NCBI GenBank assembly: GCA_964242625.1
Contig: CAXTAO010000008.1
Coordinates: 29,321 to 93,320, forward strand
Direction of reading: 5' to 3'
From: JASLDZ01 sp964242625
GTDB taxonomy: Bacteria > Pseudomonadota > Alphaproteobacteria > Caulobacterales > Caulobacteraceae
Length of the DNA: 64,000 nucleotides
The position numbers and the translations under genes are program-made. This document shows positions 33,377 through 44,309 of the stretch, piece by piece. Each line of letters starts with the position of its first letter. Position 1 is the first letter of the stretch. The notes under the pieces were generated by a model that did not search any database, was not told the DNA's origin, and saw only the letters and a program-made list of their open reading frames with translations.

Positions 33377-36025
33377 ATGCGTTTTTCCCCTTCGACCCTC
33401 GCCCTGGCGAGCGCGCTTCTCCTGGCCGCCCCCGCCGTCCTCGCCGCCCCGGTCGCATCGCCCGCCGCCTCCCGCGCCGACCGGGTGGTGCTGCCCGCCG
33501 ACGCCGTCCCGCTCGCCTATGCGCTGACCGTCGCCCCCGACGCGCGCGCGATGACCTTTGCGGGCGAAGTCGCGATCGAGATCGAGGTGCGCCGCGCCAC
33601 GCGCATGCTGGAGATCAACGCCGCCGACCTGACCTTCCAAAACACCTCGCTGGATGGCGCGCCCGCGAGCGCGGTGCGCTTCGACGCCGAACAGCAGACC
33701 GCGACGCTGAGCTTCGCCCACGCGATCGCGCCCGGCCGCCACCGGCTCCTCATCCGCTACACGGGCAAGATCAACCAGCACGCCGCGGGGCTGTTCGCGC
33801 TCGACTATGATGCGCCCGCCTCGGTCGGCGGCGGGCGACGGCGCGCGCTCTTTACCCAGTTCGAGAACTCGGACGCGCGCCGCTTCGTCCCCTCGTGGGA
33901 CGAGCCCAACAGGAAGGCGACCTTCCAGCTGACGGTCGTGGTCCCGACCGATCAGATGGCGGTTTCCAACATGCCCGTCGCTTCCACAGCGCCGGCCAGG
34001 GCGGGGCTGCAGCGCGTGACGTTCCAGCGCACGCCGAAGATGTCGAGCTATCTCCTGTTCTTCGGCCTGGGCGACTTCGAGCGCATCCACCGCGAGGTCG
34101 ACGGCGTGGACGTGGGCGTTGTGGTCAAGCGCGGCGCAGGCGAGCAGGGCCGCTACGCACTCGACGCGGCGGCCAACATCCTGCGGTACTACAACGACTA
34201 TTTCGGCGTGAAGTACCCGCTGCCCAAGCTCGACATGATCGCGGGTTCGGGCCAAAGCCAGTTCTTCGGCGCCATGGAGAACTGGGGTGCGATCTTCTAC
34301 TTCGACCGCGATGTCCTGATTGACCCAAAGCTTTCGACGCAGGGCGATCGCCAGAACGTCTACATCGTCGTGGCGCACGAGATGGCGCACCAGTGGTTCG
34401 GCGACCTCGTCACCATGGACTGGTGGGACGACCTCTGGCTCAACGAGGGTTTCGCCTCGTGGATGGAGAACAAGGCGGTCGACCACTTCCACCCCGAGTG
34501 GAAGCTATGGCTGCAGGCGGCCGCCTCCAAAGAGGGGGCCATGGCGCTGGACGCGCGCACGGGCACCCACCCGATCATCCAGCCGATCAAGGACGTCTTG
34601 CAGGCGCAGCAGGCCTTCGACGCCATCACCTACCAGAAGGGCGAGGCGGTGATCCGCATGCTCGAGCAGTACGTGGGGCCGGACAACTGGCGCGACGGCG
34701 TGCGCCGCTACATCCGCGCCCACGCCTACGGCAACACGACCACCGACGACCTGTGGCGCGAGGTGGACGCGGTCTCGCCGCGCAAGATCACGGACATCGC
34801 CCACGACTTCACCCTCCAGCCCGGCGTGCCGCTGGTGACCGTCACCTCGGGCTGCGACGGCGCGACGGCGACGATGGGCCGGTTGGCGGAAAGCCGCTTC
34901 GGGCTGGACCAGCCGTCGAAGGCGCCGTTGAGCTGGCGCATCCCGGTGGCGGTCAAGGCGCTGGACGGGCGCAGCGCCAACGAGACGGTGGTGACCCCGC
35001 AGGAGGGCGCCTTCCGGCTCGGCGGCTGCACGTCCGCCGTCGTCAACGCCGGGCAGACCGGCTACTTCCGCACGGAGTACGCGCCCGCCGCCTTCGCGCC
35101 GATCAAGGCGGCGTACGCGCGGCTCGACCCTTACGACCAGCTGGGCGTCCTGAACGACGCGGCGGCGCTCGGCGGGGCGGGCTACCAGCCGTACGCCGAC
35201 ACACTTGACCTCGTGGCGGCCCTGCCCGTCGATGCCGACCCGGTGGTGGCGCAGGAGGCGGTCGACCGCATCACCGCCGTCGACGAGATCATGCGCGACG
35301 CGCCGGAGCTCGCCGCCTGGCGCGGCCGCGCCCGCGAGCTCCTGCGCCCCCTGCACGCCAAGCTGGGCTGGGCGCCGCGGGCCGGCGAGAGCGACAACAC
35401 CGCCCTCCTGCGCCAGGCCGTGCTGCGCGCGCTGAGCGAGGTGGACGACGCCCAGGTGATCGCAGAGGCGCGCGCCCGCTTCGCCGACGCAGGGCGCGAG
35501 GGCGGGCTCGATCCCGCCACCCGCCGCACCGTCCTGGCCATCGTGGCGCTGCACGCCACCCCGGCCGAGTGGGACGCGCTGCACGCGCTCGCCCGCCGCG
35601 CGCCCACAGCGCTTGAGAAGGCCGACGCCTACTTCCGCCTGGGCCGCGCCCGCGATCCGGCGCTCGCCAGGCGCGCGCTGGAGCTCGCGCTGACCGACGA
35701 ACCCGACGCCACGACCACCCCCAGCATCATCACCGACGTGGGGCTGGAGCACCCGCGCATGGCGCTAGACTTCGCCATAGCCCACATCGATCGGATCAAC
35801 GTGGTGCTGGAGCCCGACAGCCGGGCGGCCTTCATCCCGCGCGTCGCTCAAGAGGACGACGACCTCGCCGTCCTGCCGGTGCTGGACGCCTACGCCGCCG
35901 CGCACATCCCGCCGAGCGCCCAGGGCGACGTGGTGCGGGCCCGCAGCGCCATCCGGGCGGCGGCCGAGCGACGGGCGCGCGTGCGTCCGCAGGTGGCCGC
36001 CTGGCTCGCCTCCCACCCCGGCTGA
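33377..36025 (+). CDS. M1-family metallo-aminopeptidase, exported
   Basis: This 882-residue protein has an N-terminal signal peptide (MRFSPSTLALASALLLAAP, cleavage likely near AVLAAP), an N-terminal beta domain and a gluzincin catalytic domain. The exopeptidase motif is GAMENWG. The zinc site is H334-E335-x-x-H338 in AHEMAHQWFG with third ligand Glu357 in NEGFASW. A long helical ERAP1-like C-terminal domain follows. It trims N-terminal residues from peptides in the periplasm. The frame is open to 33260, but ATG 33377 directly begins the signal peptide. Confidence 0.93.
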   Translation: MRFSPSTLALASALLLAAPAVLAAPVASPAASRADRVVLPADAVPLAYALTVAPDARAMTFAGEVAIEIEVRRATRMLEINAADLTFQNTSLDGAPASAVRFDAEQQTATLSFAHAIAPGRHRLLIRYTGKINQHAAGLFALDYDAPASVGGGRRRALFTQFENSDARRFVPSWDEPNRKATFQLTVVVPTDQMAVSNMPVASTAPARAGLQRVTFQRTPKMSSYLLFFGLGDFERIHREVDGVDVGVVVKRGAGEQGRYALDAAANILRYYNDYFGVKYPLPKLDMIAGSGQSQFFGAMENWGAIFYFDRDVLIDPKLSTQGDRQNVYIVVAHEMAHQWFGDLVTMDWWDDLWLNEGFASWMENKAVDHFHPEWKLWLQAAASKEGAMALDARTGTHPIIQPIKDVLQAQQAFDAITYQKGEAVIRMLEQYVGPDNWRDGVRRYIRAHAYGNTTTDDLWREVDAVSPRKITDIAHDFTLQPGVPLVTVTSGCDGATATMGRLAESRFGLDQPSKAPLSWRIPVAVKALDGRSANETVVTPQEGAFRLGGCTSAVVNAGQTGYFRTEYAPAAFAPIKAAYARLDPYDQLGVLNDAAALGGAGYQPYADTLDLVAALPVDADPVVAQEAVDRITAVDEIMRDAPELAAWRGRARELLRPLHAKLGWAPRAGESDNTALLRQAVLRALSEVDDAQVIAEARARFADAGREGGLDPATRRTVLAIVALHATPAEWDALHALARRAPTALEKADAYFRLGRARDPALARRALELALTDEPDATTTPSIITDVGLEHPRMALDFAIAHIDRINVVLEPDSRAAFIPRVAQEDDDLAVLPVLDAYAAAHIPPSAQGDVVRARSAIRAAAERRARVRPQVAAWLASHPG

Positions 36026-36053
36026 GGCGCCGCTCGGTCGCATAGGTGACCGC

Positions 36054-36084
36054 CTTGCGGCGGCGGCGCCCACGCCCATATCCG
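36054..36084 (+). promoter_or_regulatory. Candidate heat-shock (RpoH) promoter upstream of dnaK
   Basis: CTTG, 17 nt, CCCATATCCG resembles the alphaproteobacterial sigma-32 pattern CTTG-N17/18-CYTATNTNNG with one mismatch. It lies about 165 nt before the dnaK start, in the only long gap of the region. No CIRCE element is visible. Confidence 0.5.
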
Positions 36085-36249
36085 CAGGCGTCGGCCCGCC
36101 CCGCTACTGCGCGGCGCCCGATGCGGGGCGTGCGTGAGGGCGCCTTCGCACCCCAACTCCGACAGGGGGCGAGCCCCTAGACGGGCGCTTCGATCGAAGG
36201 CCCACCCGGCGTCGCCCGCCGCGAGAACGAGAGGACAGAGAGCCCACCC

Positions 36250-38154
<1,905 letters not shown>

Positions 38155-38258
38155 GGCCGGTGCGGGGCCTCGCGTCGCCGAGCGGCGTGGGGCCTCTCCC
38201 CCCATCTGTGAACGGACCGTCCCGCTTCGCGGGCGGCCCTGCAAAGGTGTGACGCCGG

Positions 38259-39440
38259 ATGGCGCGCGACTATTACGAAGTGCTCGAGGTGGAGCGGACC
38301 TGCACGGAGGTCGAGCTCAAGTCCGCCTTCCGCCGTGCGGCGATGAAGCACCACCCCGACCGCAACCCCGGCGACCACGCGGCCGAGGTGCGTTTCAAGG
38401 AGTGCAACGAGGCCTATTCGATTCTCGCCGACCCGCAGAAGCGCGCCGCCTACGACCGCTTCGGCCACGCCGCCTTCCAGAACGGCACGGGCGGCGGCGG
38501 CGGCGGGCCGGGCGCGGGGGCCGATGCGGGCGATATCTTCTCGTCGGTGTTCGGCGACGTCTTCGGCGAGATGTTCGGCCAGGGCCGGCGGGGGTCGAGC
38601 GGCCCCCAGCGCGGTCAGGACCTGCGCTACGACCTCGAGATCACGCTCGAACAGGCGTTCGCGGGCGCCGAGGTCGAGGTCAAGGCCGCGACCGCTGTGA
38701 CCTGCGAGACCTGTGACGGCTCGGGGGCCAAGCCCGGCACCCAGCCCCACACCTGCCAGACCTGCGGCGGCGCGGGCCGCGTGCGCGCCACCCAGGGCTT
38801 CTTCGCGGTGGAGCGCACCTGCCCCCGATGCGGCGGGGCGGGCAAGGTCATCACCGAGCCCTGCCGCACCTGCCACGGCGCGGGCCAGGTGCGGCGCGAG
38901 CGCACCCTGCAGGTCCGCATCCCCGCGGGGGTGGACGACGGCGCGCGCATCCGGCTGGCGGGCGAAGGCGACGCGGGCGCCCGCGGCGGCCCGCGCGGCG
39001 ACCTCTACATCTTCCTCTCCGTGGCGCCCCACGAGCTTTTCGAGCGCGACGGGCTCGACCTCCACGTCACCGCGCCCGTGCCCATGTGGATGGCGGCGCT
39101 GGGCGGCGAGGTGGAGGCGCCCTGCCTTTCCACCGAGGCGGGCGAGGGCGCGCATCGGGTGCAGATCAAGATCCCCGAGGGCGCCCAGACCGGTCGCCAG
39201 ATCAAGCTGCGCGGCCGCGGGATGCCCGCTCTGCGCGGGCGCGAGCGCGGCGACCTCGTGGTCGAGCTCTACGTCGAGACCCCCACGCGGCTGAATGCGC
39301 GGCAGAAGGAGCTCATGCGCGAGCTCGCTGCCTGCGGCGAGGAGGCGGACCACCACCATCCCCAGCACGCCGGCTTTTTCGCCAAGGCCCGCCGCTTCTG
39401 GGGCGCCCTGACCCACCCCGAACCCGACGCGCGCGTGTAA
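38259..39440 (+). CDS. dnaJ: Chaperone protein DnaJ (Hsp40)
   Basis: This 393-residue co-chaperone has a J domain with YYEVLEVERTCTEVELKSAF and the HPD tripeptide in KHHPDRNPGD, then a Gly-rich linker with FGDVFGEMFG. Four CxxCxGxG-type zinc repeats follow (CETCDGSGA, CQTCGGAGR, CPRCGGAGK, CRTCHGAGQ), then C-terminal substrate domains. It stimulates the DnaK ATPase. The start codon fits the family N-terminus. Confidence 0.97.
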   Translation: MARDYYEVLEVERTCTEVELKSAFRRAAMKHHPDRNPGDHAAEVRFKECNEAYSILADPQKRAAYDRFGHAAFQNGTGGGGGGPGAGADAGDIFSSVFGDVFGEMFGQGRRGSSGPQRGQDLRYDLEITLEQAFAGAEVEVKAATAVTCETCDGSGAKPGTQPHTCQTCGGAGRVRATQGFFAVERTCPRCGGAGKVITEPCRTCHGAGQVRRERTLQVRIPAGVDDGARIRLAGEGDAGARGGPRGDLYIFLSVAPHELFERDGLDLHVTAPVPMWMAALGGEVEAPCLSTEAGEGAHRVQIKIPEGAQTGRQIKLRGRGMPALRGRERGDLVVELYVETPTRLNARQKELMRELAACGEEADHHHPQHAGFFAKARRFWGALTHPEPDARV

Positions 39441-39489
39441 GCGAGCGCGTGCGGTCGACGCGCGCCCCGGGGCTGATAGGCTCCTGGCC

Positions 39490-40248
39490 ATGAGCGGACC
39501 CGTTCGCATCGCCGTGGCCGGCGCGTCCGGCCGCATGGGGCGCGCCGTCGTGGAGGCCGCCGGCGTGGAGCCGCGCGTGGCGCTCTCGGGGGCCTGGGGC
39601 CGCGCAGGCGATCACATGCGTGAGGGAGCGCTGGCGCAGGCCCAGGTCGTGATCGACGTCAGCACGGCCGCGGCGTGCGCGGCGCTGGCGACCGAGCTCG
39701 CGCAACGGGGCGGCCCCGCGCTGGTGGCAGGCGCCACGGGGTTCTCGGACGCGGAGTCGCGGGCGCTGGAGCGGGCGGCCGAGCGCATCCCCGTCCTGCG
39801 CGCCGGCAATTTCTCACCGGGAGTGGCGCTCCTGGCGCGGCTCGTGCGCGAGGCGGCTGCGGCGCTCGGCCCCGACTACGACATCGAGATCCTGGAAGCG
39901 CACCACCGCGGCAAGGCCGACGCCCCCTCCGGAACGGCGCTCATGCTGGGCGAGGCCGCCGCCGCCGGGCGGGGCGTGGAATTCGCCGCCGCGGCCGAGC
40001 GCGGGCGAGACGGGATCGTCGGCCCACGCACGCCGGGGGCGATCGGCTTCGCCTCTCTCCGCGGGGGCGCCATCGTGGGCGAGCACAGTGTGATGTTCGC
40101 GGGCGACGACGAGGTGATCACGCTGGGCCACTCCGCGCTCGACCGCGGCCTGTTCGCCCGGGGCGCGCTGCACGCGGCCTTGTGGCTGGCCGCGCCGGGA
40201 CGCGCGCCCGGCCTCTACGGCATGGAGGACACGCTGGGCGGCCGCTAG
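39490..40248 (+). CDS. dapB: 4-hydroxy-tetrahydrodipicolinate reductase
   Basis: This 252-residue enzyme catalyses the NAD(P)H-dependent second committed step of lysine/diaminopimelate synthesis. The N-terminal Rossmann motif is VAGASGRMGRAVVEAA. The active-site motif is LEAHHRGKADAPSGTALMLGE, with the catalytic His and Lys. Its stop codon TAG overlaps tail-to-tail with the stop codon of rph on the other strand. Position after dnaKJ is a known alphaproteobacterial linkage. Confidence 0.95.
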   Translation: MSGPVRIAVAGASGRMGRAVVEAAGVEPRVALSGAWGRAGDHMREGALAQAQVVIDVSTAAACAALATELAQRGGPALVAGATGFSDAESRALERAAERIPVLRAGNFSPGVALLARLVREAAAALGPDYDIEILEAHHRGKADAPSGTALMLGEAAAAGRGVEFAAAAERGRDGIVGPRTPGAIGFASLRGGAIVGEHSVMFAGDDEVITLGHSALDRGLFARGALHAALWLAAPGRAPGLYGMEDTLGGR

Positions 40249-40997
40249 CGCCGCGCGGCCTCCACCGCCGCGCGCTGCAGGGCGTGGAGCTCGGCGGTCC
40301 CCCGCTCGGCCAGAGCGAACATGGCGTCGAACTCGGCGCGGGAGACGCCGCGCTTCTCGCCGGTGGCCTGCACCTCCACCACCTCGCCCGCGCCGGTCAG
40401 CACGAAGTTGCCGTCGGCCTCGGCCGTGGAGTCCTCCTCGTAGTCGAGGTCGAGCACGGGGCGGCCCGCAACCACCCCGCAGGAGACCGCCGCCACCTGG
40501 TCGCGCAGCGGGTCGCGCTTGAGTACGCCCTCGGCGCGCAGCCAGCCGCAGCACAGCGCCAGCGCCGTCCACGCCCCGGTGACCGCGGCGGTGCGCGTTC
40601 CGCCGTCGGCCTGCAGCACGTCGCAGTCGAGCGTGATCTGCCGCTCGCCGAGCGCGGGCAGGTCGACCACGGCGCGGAGAGAGCGGCCGATCAGCCGCTG
40701 GATCTCCTGGGTGCGCCCGCTCTGCTTGCCCGCCGCCGCCTCGCGCCGGCCGCGGGTGTGGGTGGCGCGGGGAAGCATGCCGTATTCGGCGGTCACCCAG
40801 CCCTGCCCCTTGCCGCGCAGGAACGACGGGACGCCCTCGTCCAGGCTCGCCGTGCACAGGACGCGGGTGTGGCCGAAGCCGACCAGGCACGACCCCTCAG
40901 CGTATCGGTTGACGCCGCACTCAAGGGTGACGGGACGCAGCGCGTCGAGCGCGCGGCCGCTCGGGCGGGGCGTGTCGGCCGGGGCGGAGGGGGGCAT
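40245..40997 (-). CDS. rph: Ribonuclease PH
   Basis: This 250-residue phosphorolytic 3'-5' exoribonuclease trims tRNA 3' ends. It carries RPSGRALDALRPVTLECG, YAEGSCLVGFGHTRVLCTA, TRTAAVTGAWTALALCC and DLDYEEDSTAEADGNFVLTG. The frame runs on to 41096, but the family begins at about ATG 40997, which is 98 nt from the divergent hrcA start. The rph-hrcA-grpE neighbourhood is conserved in alphaproteobacteria. Confidence 0.95.
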   Translation of the reverse strand: MPPSAPADTPRPSGRALDALRPVTLECGVNRYAEGSCLVGFGHTRVLCTASLDEGVPSFLRGKGQGWVTAEYGMLPRATHTRGRREAAAGKQSGRTQEIQRLIGRSLRAVVDLPALGERQITLDCDVLQADGGTRTAAVTGAWTALALCCGWLRAEGVLKRDPLRDQVAAVSCGVVAGRPVLDLDYEEDSTAEADGNFVLTGAGEVVEVQATGEKRGVSRAEFDAMFALAERGTAELHALQRAAVEAARR

Positions 40998-41095
40998 GGC
41001 GCGCTCGGAAGGCAGAGAGGCGCGCTTGCGCCCCGGGGCGTGGGGCTTATCCTCACCCGTGGTCCCGCGTCCATGATCGCCGCTCCTTCCGCCCA

Positions 41096-42199
41096 ATGAA
41101 TGCGCCTTCGCCTGGGGCCGCCGCGACCTCGTCCGCGGCGCTGATGGCCGGCGCGGGGCGGACCGCGCTCGACGCCCGCGCGCGCGACGTGTTCCGCCGC
41201 GTGGTCGAGACCTATCTGGCGACGGGCGAGCCCGTGGGGTCGCGCACCGTGTCGCGCGGGGGGCTGCAGCTCTCCCCCGCCTCCATCCGCAACACCATGC
41301 AGGACCTGACGGCGGCCGGCCTCCTGGCCGCGCCGCACACCTCGGCGGGGCGGCTCCCCACCCACGCGGGCTTGCGTCTCTTCGTCGACGGCCTCCTGGA
41401 GGTGGGCGACCTCAGCCCCGAGGAACGGCGCGAGATCGAGGCGCGGGTGGGCGGCCGTGGCCAGTCGTTCGAGGCGGCGCTGGAGCGCGCGAGCGACCTC
41501 CTGTCCGGCCTCGCGGGCGGGGCGGGGGTGGTGGTCGCCCCCACGCGCGACGCCGGCGTCAAGCACGTCGAATTCGTGGCGCTGGGGCCCGATCAGGCGC
41601 TGGCCGTCCTGGTGTTCGACGACGGCCAGGTCGAGAACCGGCTGATGCCTCTGCCGCCGGGCCTGCCGCCCTCGGCGCTGCGCGAGGCGTCCAATTTCCT
41701 CAACGCGCGCCTGCGCGGCCGCACCCTGGGCGAGACCAAGGGCGAGATGGGGACGGAGGTCGCCGCCGCCCGCCGCGAGCTCGACGCCGCCGCCGCGCGC
41801 TTGGTGGAGGGCGGGCTCGCTGCCTGGGGCGGTGCGTCGACCGGCACGAACGACCGGGCGTTGATCGTGCGCGGTCGCGCCAACCTCCTCTCCGACGCCG
41901 CCGCCGCCCAGGACCTCGAGCGCGTGCGCCAGCTGTTCGACGACCTGGAGCAGAAGGAGCGGCTGATCGGCCTCCTGGACGACGTGCGCGCCGCCGAGGG
42001 GGTGCGCATCTTCCTGGGCGCCGAGAGCCAGCTGTTCTCGTTGTCGGGTTCCGCCGTGATCGCGGCGCCCTATATGACCGGCCGCCAGCGCGTGGTCGGC
42101 GCCATCGGCGTGATCGGCCCCGCGCGCCTCAACTATGCGAGGGTGATCCCCTTGGTCGACTACACCGCCCGGGTGCTGGGCCGGCTGATGGACGGCTGA
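41096..42199 (+). CDS. hrcA: Heat-inducible transcription repressor HrcA
   Basis: The product is 367 residues. The N-terminal winged helix (RARDVFRRVVETYLATGEPVG, then RNTMQDLTAAGLL) binds CIRCE operators. A GAF-like and an inserted dimerisation domain follow, with LGPDQALAVLVFDDGQVENR. HrcA represses groESL and some dnaK operons when GroEL is free. I see no CIRCE inverted repeat in this window, so its targets are elsewhere. The first 22 residues are low-complexity. Confidence 0.95.
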   Translation: MNAPSPGAAATSSAALMAGAGRTALDARARDVFRRVVETYLATGEPVGSRTVSRGGLQLSPASIRNTMQDLTAAGLLAAPHTSAGRLPTHAGLRLFVDGLLEVGDLSPEERREIEARVGGRGQSFEAALERASDLLSGLAGGAGVVVAPTRDAGVKHVEFVALGPDQALAVLVFDDGQVENRLMPLPPGLPPSALREASNFLNARLRGRTLGETKGEMGTEVAAARRELDAAAARLVEGGLAAWGGASTGTNDRALIVRGRANLLSDAAAAQDLERVRQLFDDLEQKERLIGLLDDVRAAEGVRIFLGAESQLFSLSGSAVIAAPYMTGRQRVVGAIGVIGPARLNYARVIPLVDYTARVLGRLMDG

Positions 42200-42244
42200 G
42201 CCCCACGTTAAAAACGCTCGCCCCTGCCGGAGCCCCTCCCCACC

Positions 42245-42871
42245 GTGACCGACACCCTCAACGACCCCTCCCCCGCCGACGGCGCCGAGCCCACGGCCGA
42301 AGCGCCGGGTCCCGCGGCCGACGAGACCGCGCGCCTCGTGGCGGAGAACGCCGCTTTGAAGGAGCAAGTGCTTCGCGTGGCGGCCGACGCCGACAACGCA
42401 CGCCGCCGCGCCGAGAAGGAGGCGGCGGACGCCCGCGCCTTCGCCATCCAGCGCTTCGCGCGCGACCTCCTGGACCCCGCCGACAACCTGTCGCGCGCTC
42501 TCCTCGCGCGCCCGGCGGCGGACGCCGACCCCGCCCTGCGGCAACTCTTCGCCGGCGTGGAGATGACGAGCCGCGCGCTGCAGCAGGCGTTCGAGCGCAA
42601 CGGATTGAAGCGGCTGGAGCCCGAGCGCGGCGACCGCTTCGATCCCCACGTGCACCAGGCGATGCTGGAACAGCCCGCGGAGGGCGTCGGCCCCGGCGCG
42701 GTGACCGCGGTGATGCAGCCCGGCTACGAGCTCTTCGGCCGGGTGCTGCGCCCCGCCATGGTGGCGGTGACGCCGCGCGCGGCCGCCGCGCCGGCCCCGC
42801 AGACCGGGAGCGACGGGTACGCCGGAGCGGCGGCCGGCGAGGCGGGGGCTACGGTCGATACGCGGGCGTGA
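42245..42871 (+). CDS. grpE: Nucleotide exchange factor GrpE
   Basis: This 208-residue protein exchanges ADP for ATP on DnaK and acts as a thermosensor. An acidic N-terminal tail leads into a long coiled coil (about residues 30-90, with AADADNARRRAEKEAADARA), then the beta domain with FDPHVHQAMLEQPAEGVGPG. The C-terminal 40 residues are Ala/Gly-rich. GTG 42245 is the start. It is 45 nt from hrcA and co-transcribed with it. Confidence 0.95.
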   Translation: MTDTLNDPSPADGAEPTAEAPGPAADETARLVAENAALKEQVLRVAADADNARRRAEKEAADARAFAIQRFARDLLDPADNLSRALLARPAADADPALRQLFAGVEMTSRALQQAFERNGLKRLEPERGDRFDPHVHQAMLEQPAEGVGPGAVTAVMQPGYELFGRVLRPAMVAVTPRAAAAPAPQTGSDGYAGAAAGEAGATVDTRA

Positions 42872-42902
42872 CGGCGTGAGGTGCGGCGGGCGTCCGTAGC
42901 GC

Positions 42903-43505
42903 TTAGTTCTGTGAGCGCGGAGGGGGCCGCCGTGCTCGGTCGCGTCAAGGGGCGCCCTTCGGCTCTTCGCCCTTGACCCGCCCTGCGCGCGACGGCTGAC
43001 GCGTGGGCGTCGGGACGCGGGGCGTCCCTTCCAACACGTTCGACAACGCCTCTGGCGGGTCGAACACAGGGCTGTGACTTGGGTGAGCCCGCCACCTCGG
43101 GCGAGCCCTCCTCCCCTCCGTCATCCTCGGGCTTGACCCGAGGATCGGAGTGAGCCCGGCGGTCGCGCTGAAGCCTCGCGCCGAGTAGCGCCGCAGGCTC
43201 GGCCCTCGGGTCGAGCCCGAGGGCGGCGGGGAGAAGGGGAAGCGCCGCCCTCCGGTGGCGGGCTGTGGCAAGCTATAGCCCTGTGTTCGACGCGGGCCGC
43301 AGGCCTAAGTCGAACTTGTTGGGAAGGGACGCCCCGCGTCCCGACCCCTCCGGTCAGCCGTCGCGCGCAGGGCGGGTCAAGGGCGGAGCGCAGCGGAGAG
43401 CGAAGCGTCCCTTGACGCGACCGAGCACGGCGGCACCCTCCACGCTCACAGAACGAAGCGCCACAGCCCGGCGGCGCGCGCGCAGCGCCCGCCGCAAGGC
43501 GGACA
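42903..43505. repeat. Palindromic repeat element, copy B (longest and most complete)
   Basis: The 643-nt gap between grpE and the metallophosphoesterase gene is almost entirely this element. Its terminal inverted repeats match over about 45 bp: left end GTTCTGTGAGCGCGGAGG and right end CCTCCACGCTCACAGAAC, continuing through GCCGCCGTGCTCGGTCGCG. An inner inverted pair, GTCGAACACAGGGCTG and CAGCCCTGTGTTCGAC, is shared with copy A. The centre (43078-43270) is longer than in copy A and holds two extra hairpins. The right end also shares GCGCCCGCC-x-CAAGGCGGA with copy A. No coding frame is credible. Confidence 0.86.
43123..43145. repeat. Hairpin ATCCTCGGG/CCCGAGGAT inside repeat copy B
   Basis: A 9-bp perfect stem with loop CTTGA. 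An inverted relative, CCCTCGGG-TCGAG-CCCGAGGG, lies at 43203-43223. I recall this motif type as a common small intergenic repeat of alphaproteobacteria, here nested in the larger element. Confidence 0.7.
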
Positions 43506-43514
43506 AGCGCCCGC

Positions 43515-44309
43515 CTACCCCGTCGCACCCCGTCGCGGCAGCGACCATTCCCGCCAAGTTGTCCAGTCGCGCGCGTCGGCGTCCCAGCCAAGCGCGGTCA
43601 CGCGCACTTCGGCCGCGTCCCACTCCACCACGTTGAACCCCGGCGGAGCGCCCCGCAGGCGGGTCGAGAGCGTGGAGGCGCCGATCGCATAGGTGCGGCC
43701 GTCGCCGTAGCCCAGCGGGGCGGCGAACGGCACGTGGACGTGGCCGGTGAGCACGAGGTCGACCCCGCCCAGCGCCAGCATCTCGGCCGCGCGCGCGCCG
43801 CGGTGCACCCCCCCGGAGACGGGGGCGCCCGGCATGTCGAGCAGGGGGTGGTGGCACCCCACGATCCGCAAGGCGCCGGGCGCGGCCTCCCGCAGCGCCG
43901 CCGCCGCCGCCTCGCACCGCTCGAGGCTGATGGCCCCCTTGGACCAGTCGGGCCGCGGCTGCGCCCCGCGCGAGGTGTTGATCATCTCCACCGCAAGGTC
44001 GCCCGAGCGGAAGCTCCCCCCGAACGGCGGCCCAATGTAGCGACTATAACGCCCGAACGGGTTGAACGCCCGCAGCGGGATGTTCCAGTAGGGCGTGTCG
44101 TGGTTGCCCGGCGTGCACAGCCAGGGCTGCGGCAGGGCGTCGATCCAGGCGCGCCCTTCCTCGAACTCGCGCGGCAGGCCGTTCAGCGTCACGTCGCCGG
44201 TGACGAGGGTGAGTTCGGGGGCCAGCGCACGCGCGCGCTCCACCGCCGCCTCGGCCGCCGGCCGGCACACCGCGCCGAAGTGCACGTCGCTGAGCTGGAC
44301 GAGCCGCAT
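43515..44309 (-). CDS. Metallophosphoesterase
   Basis: This 264-residue calcineurin-like phosphoesterase has the metal motifs QLSDVHFG, VTGDVTLNG, TPGNHDTPYW, GCHHPLLD and LTGHVHVPFA in the correct order, forming the dinuclear metal site. Class III cAMP-phosphodiesterase-like and other substrates are possible; none is indicated by the sequence. The start overlaps the stop of the upstream lipid-kinase-like gene by one base (TGATG), so the two products are translationally coupled. Confidence 0.87.
   Translation of the reverse strand: MRLVQLSDVHFGAVCRPAAEAAVERARALAPELTLVTGDVTLNGLPREFEEGRAWIDALPQPWLCTPGNHDTPYWNIPLRAFNPFGRYSRYIGPPFGGSFRSGDLAVEMINTSRGAQPRPDWSKGAISLERCEAAAAALREAAPGALRIVGCHHPLLDMPGAPVSGGVHRGARAAEMLALGGVDLVLTGHVHVPFAAPLGYGDGRTYAIGASTLSTRLRGAPPGFNVVEWDAAEVRVTALGWDADARDWTTWREWSLPRRGATG

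Noticed and set aside
40998..41095. N-terminal extension of ribonuclease PH to 41096
   Set aside because: The extra residues are low-complexity and outside the family, and would overlap the hrcA promoter region.
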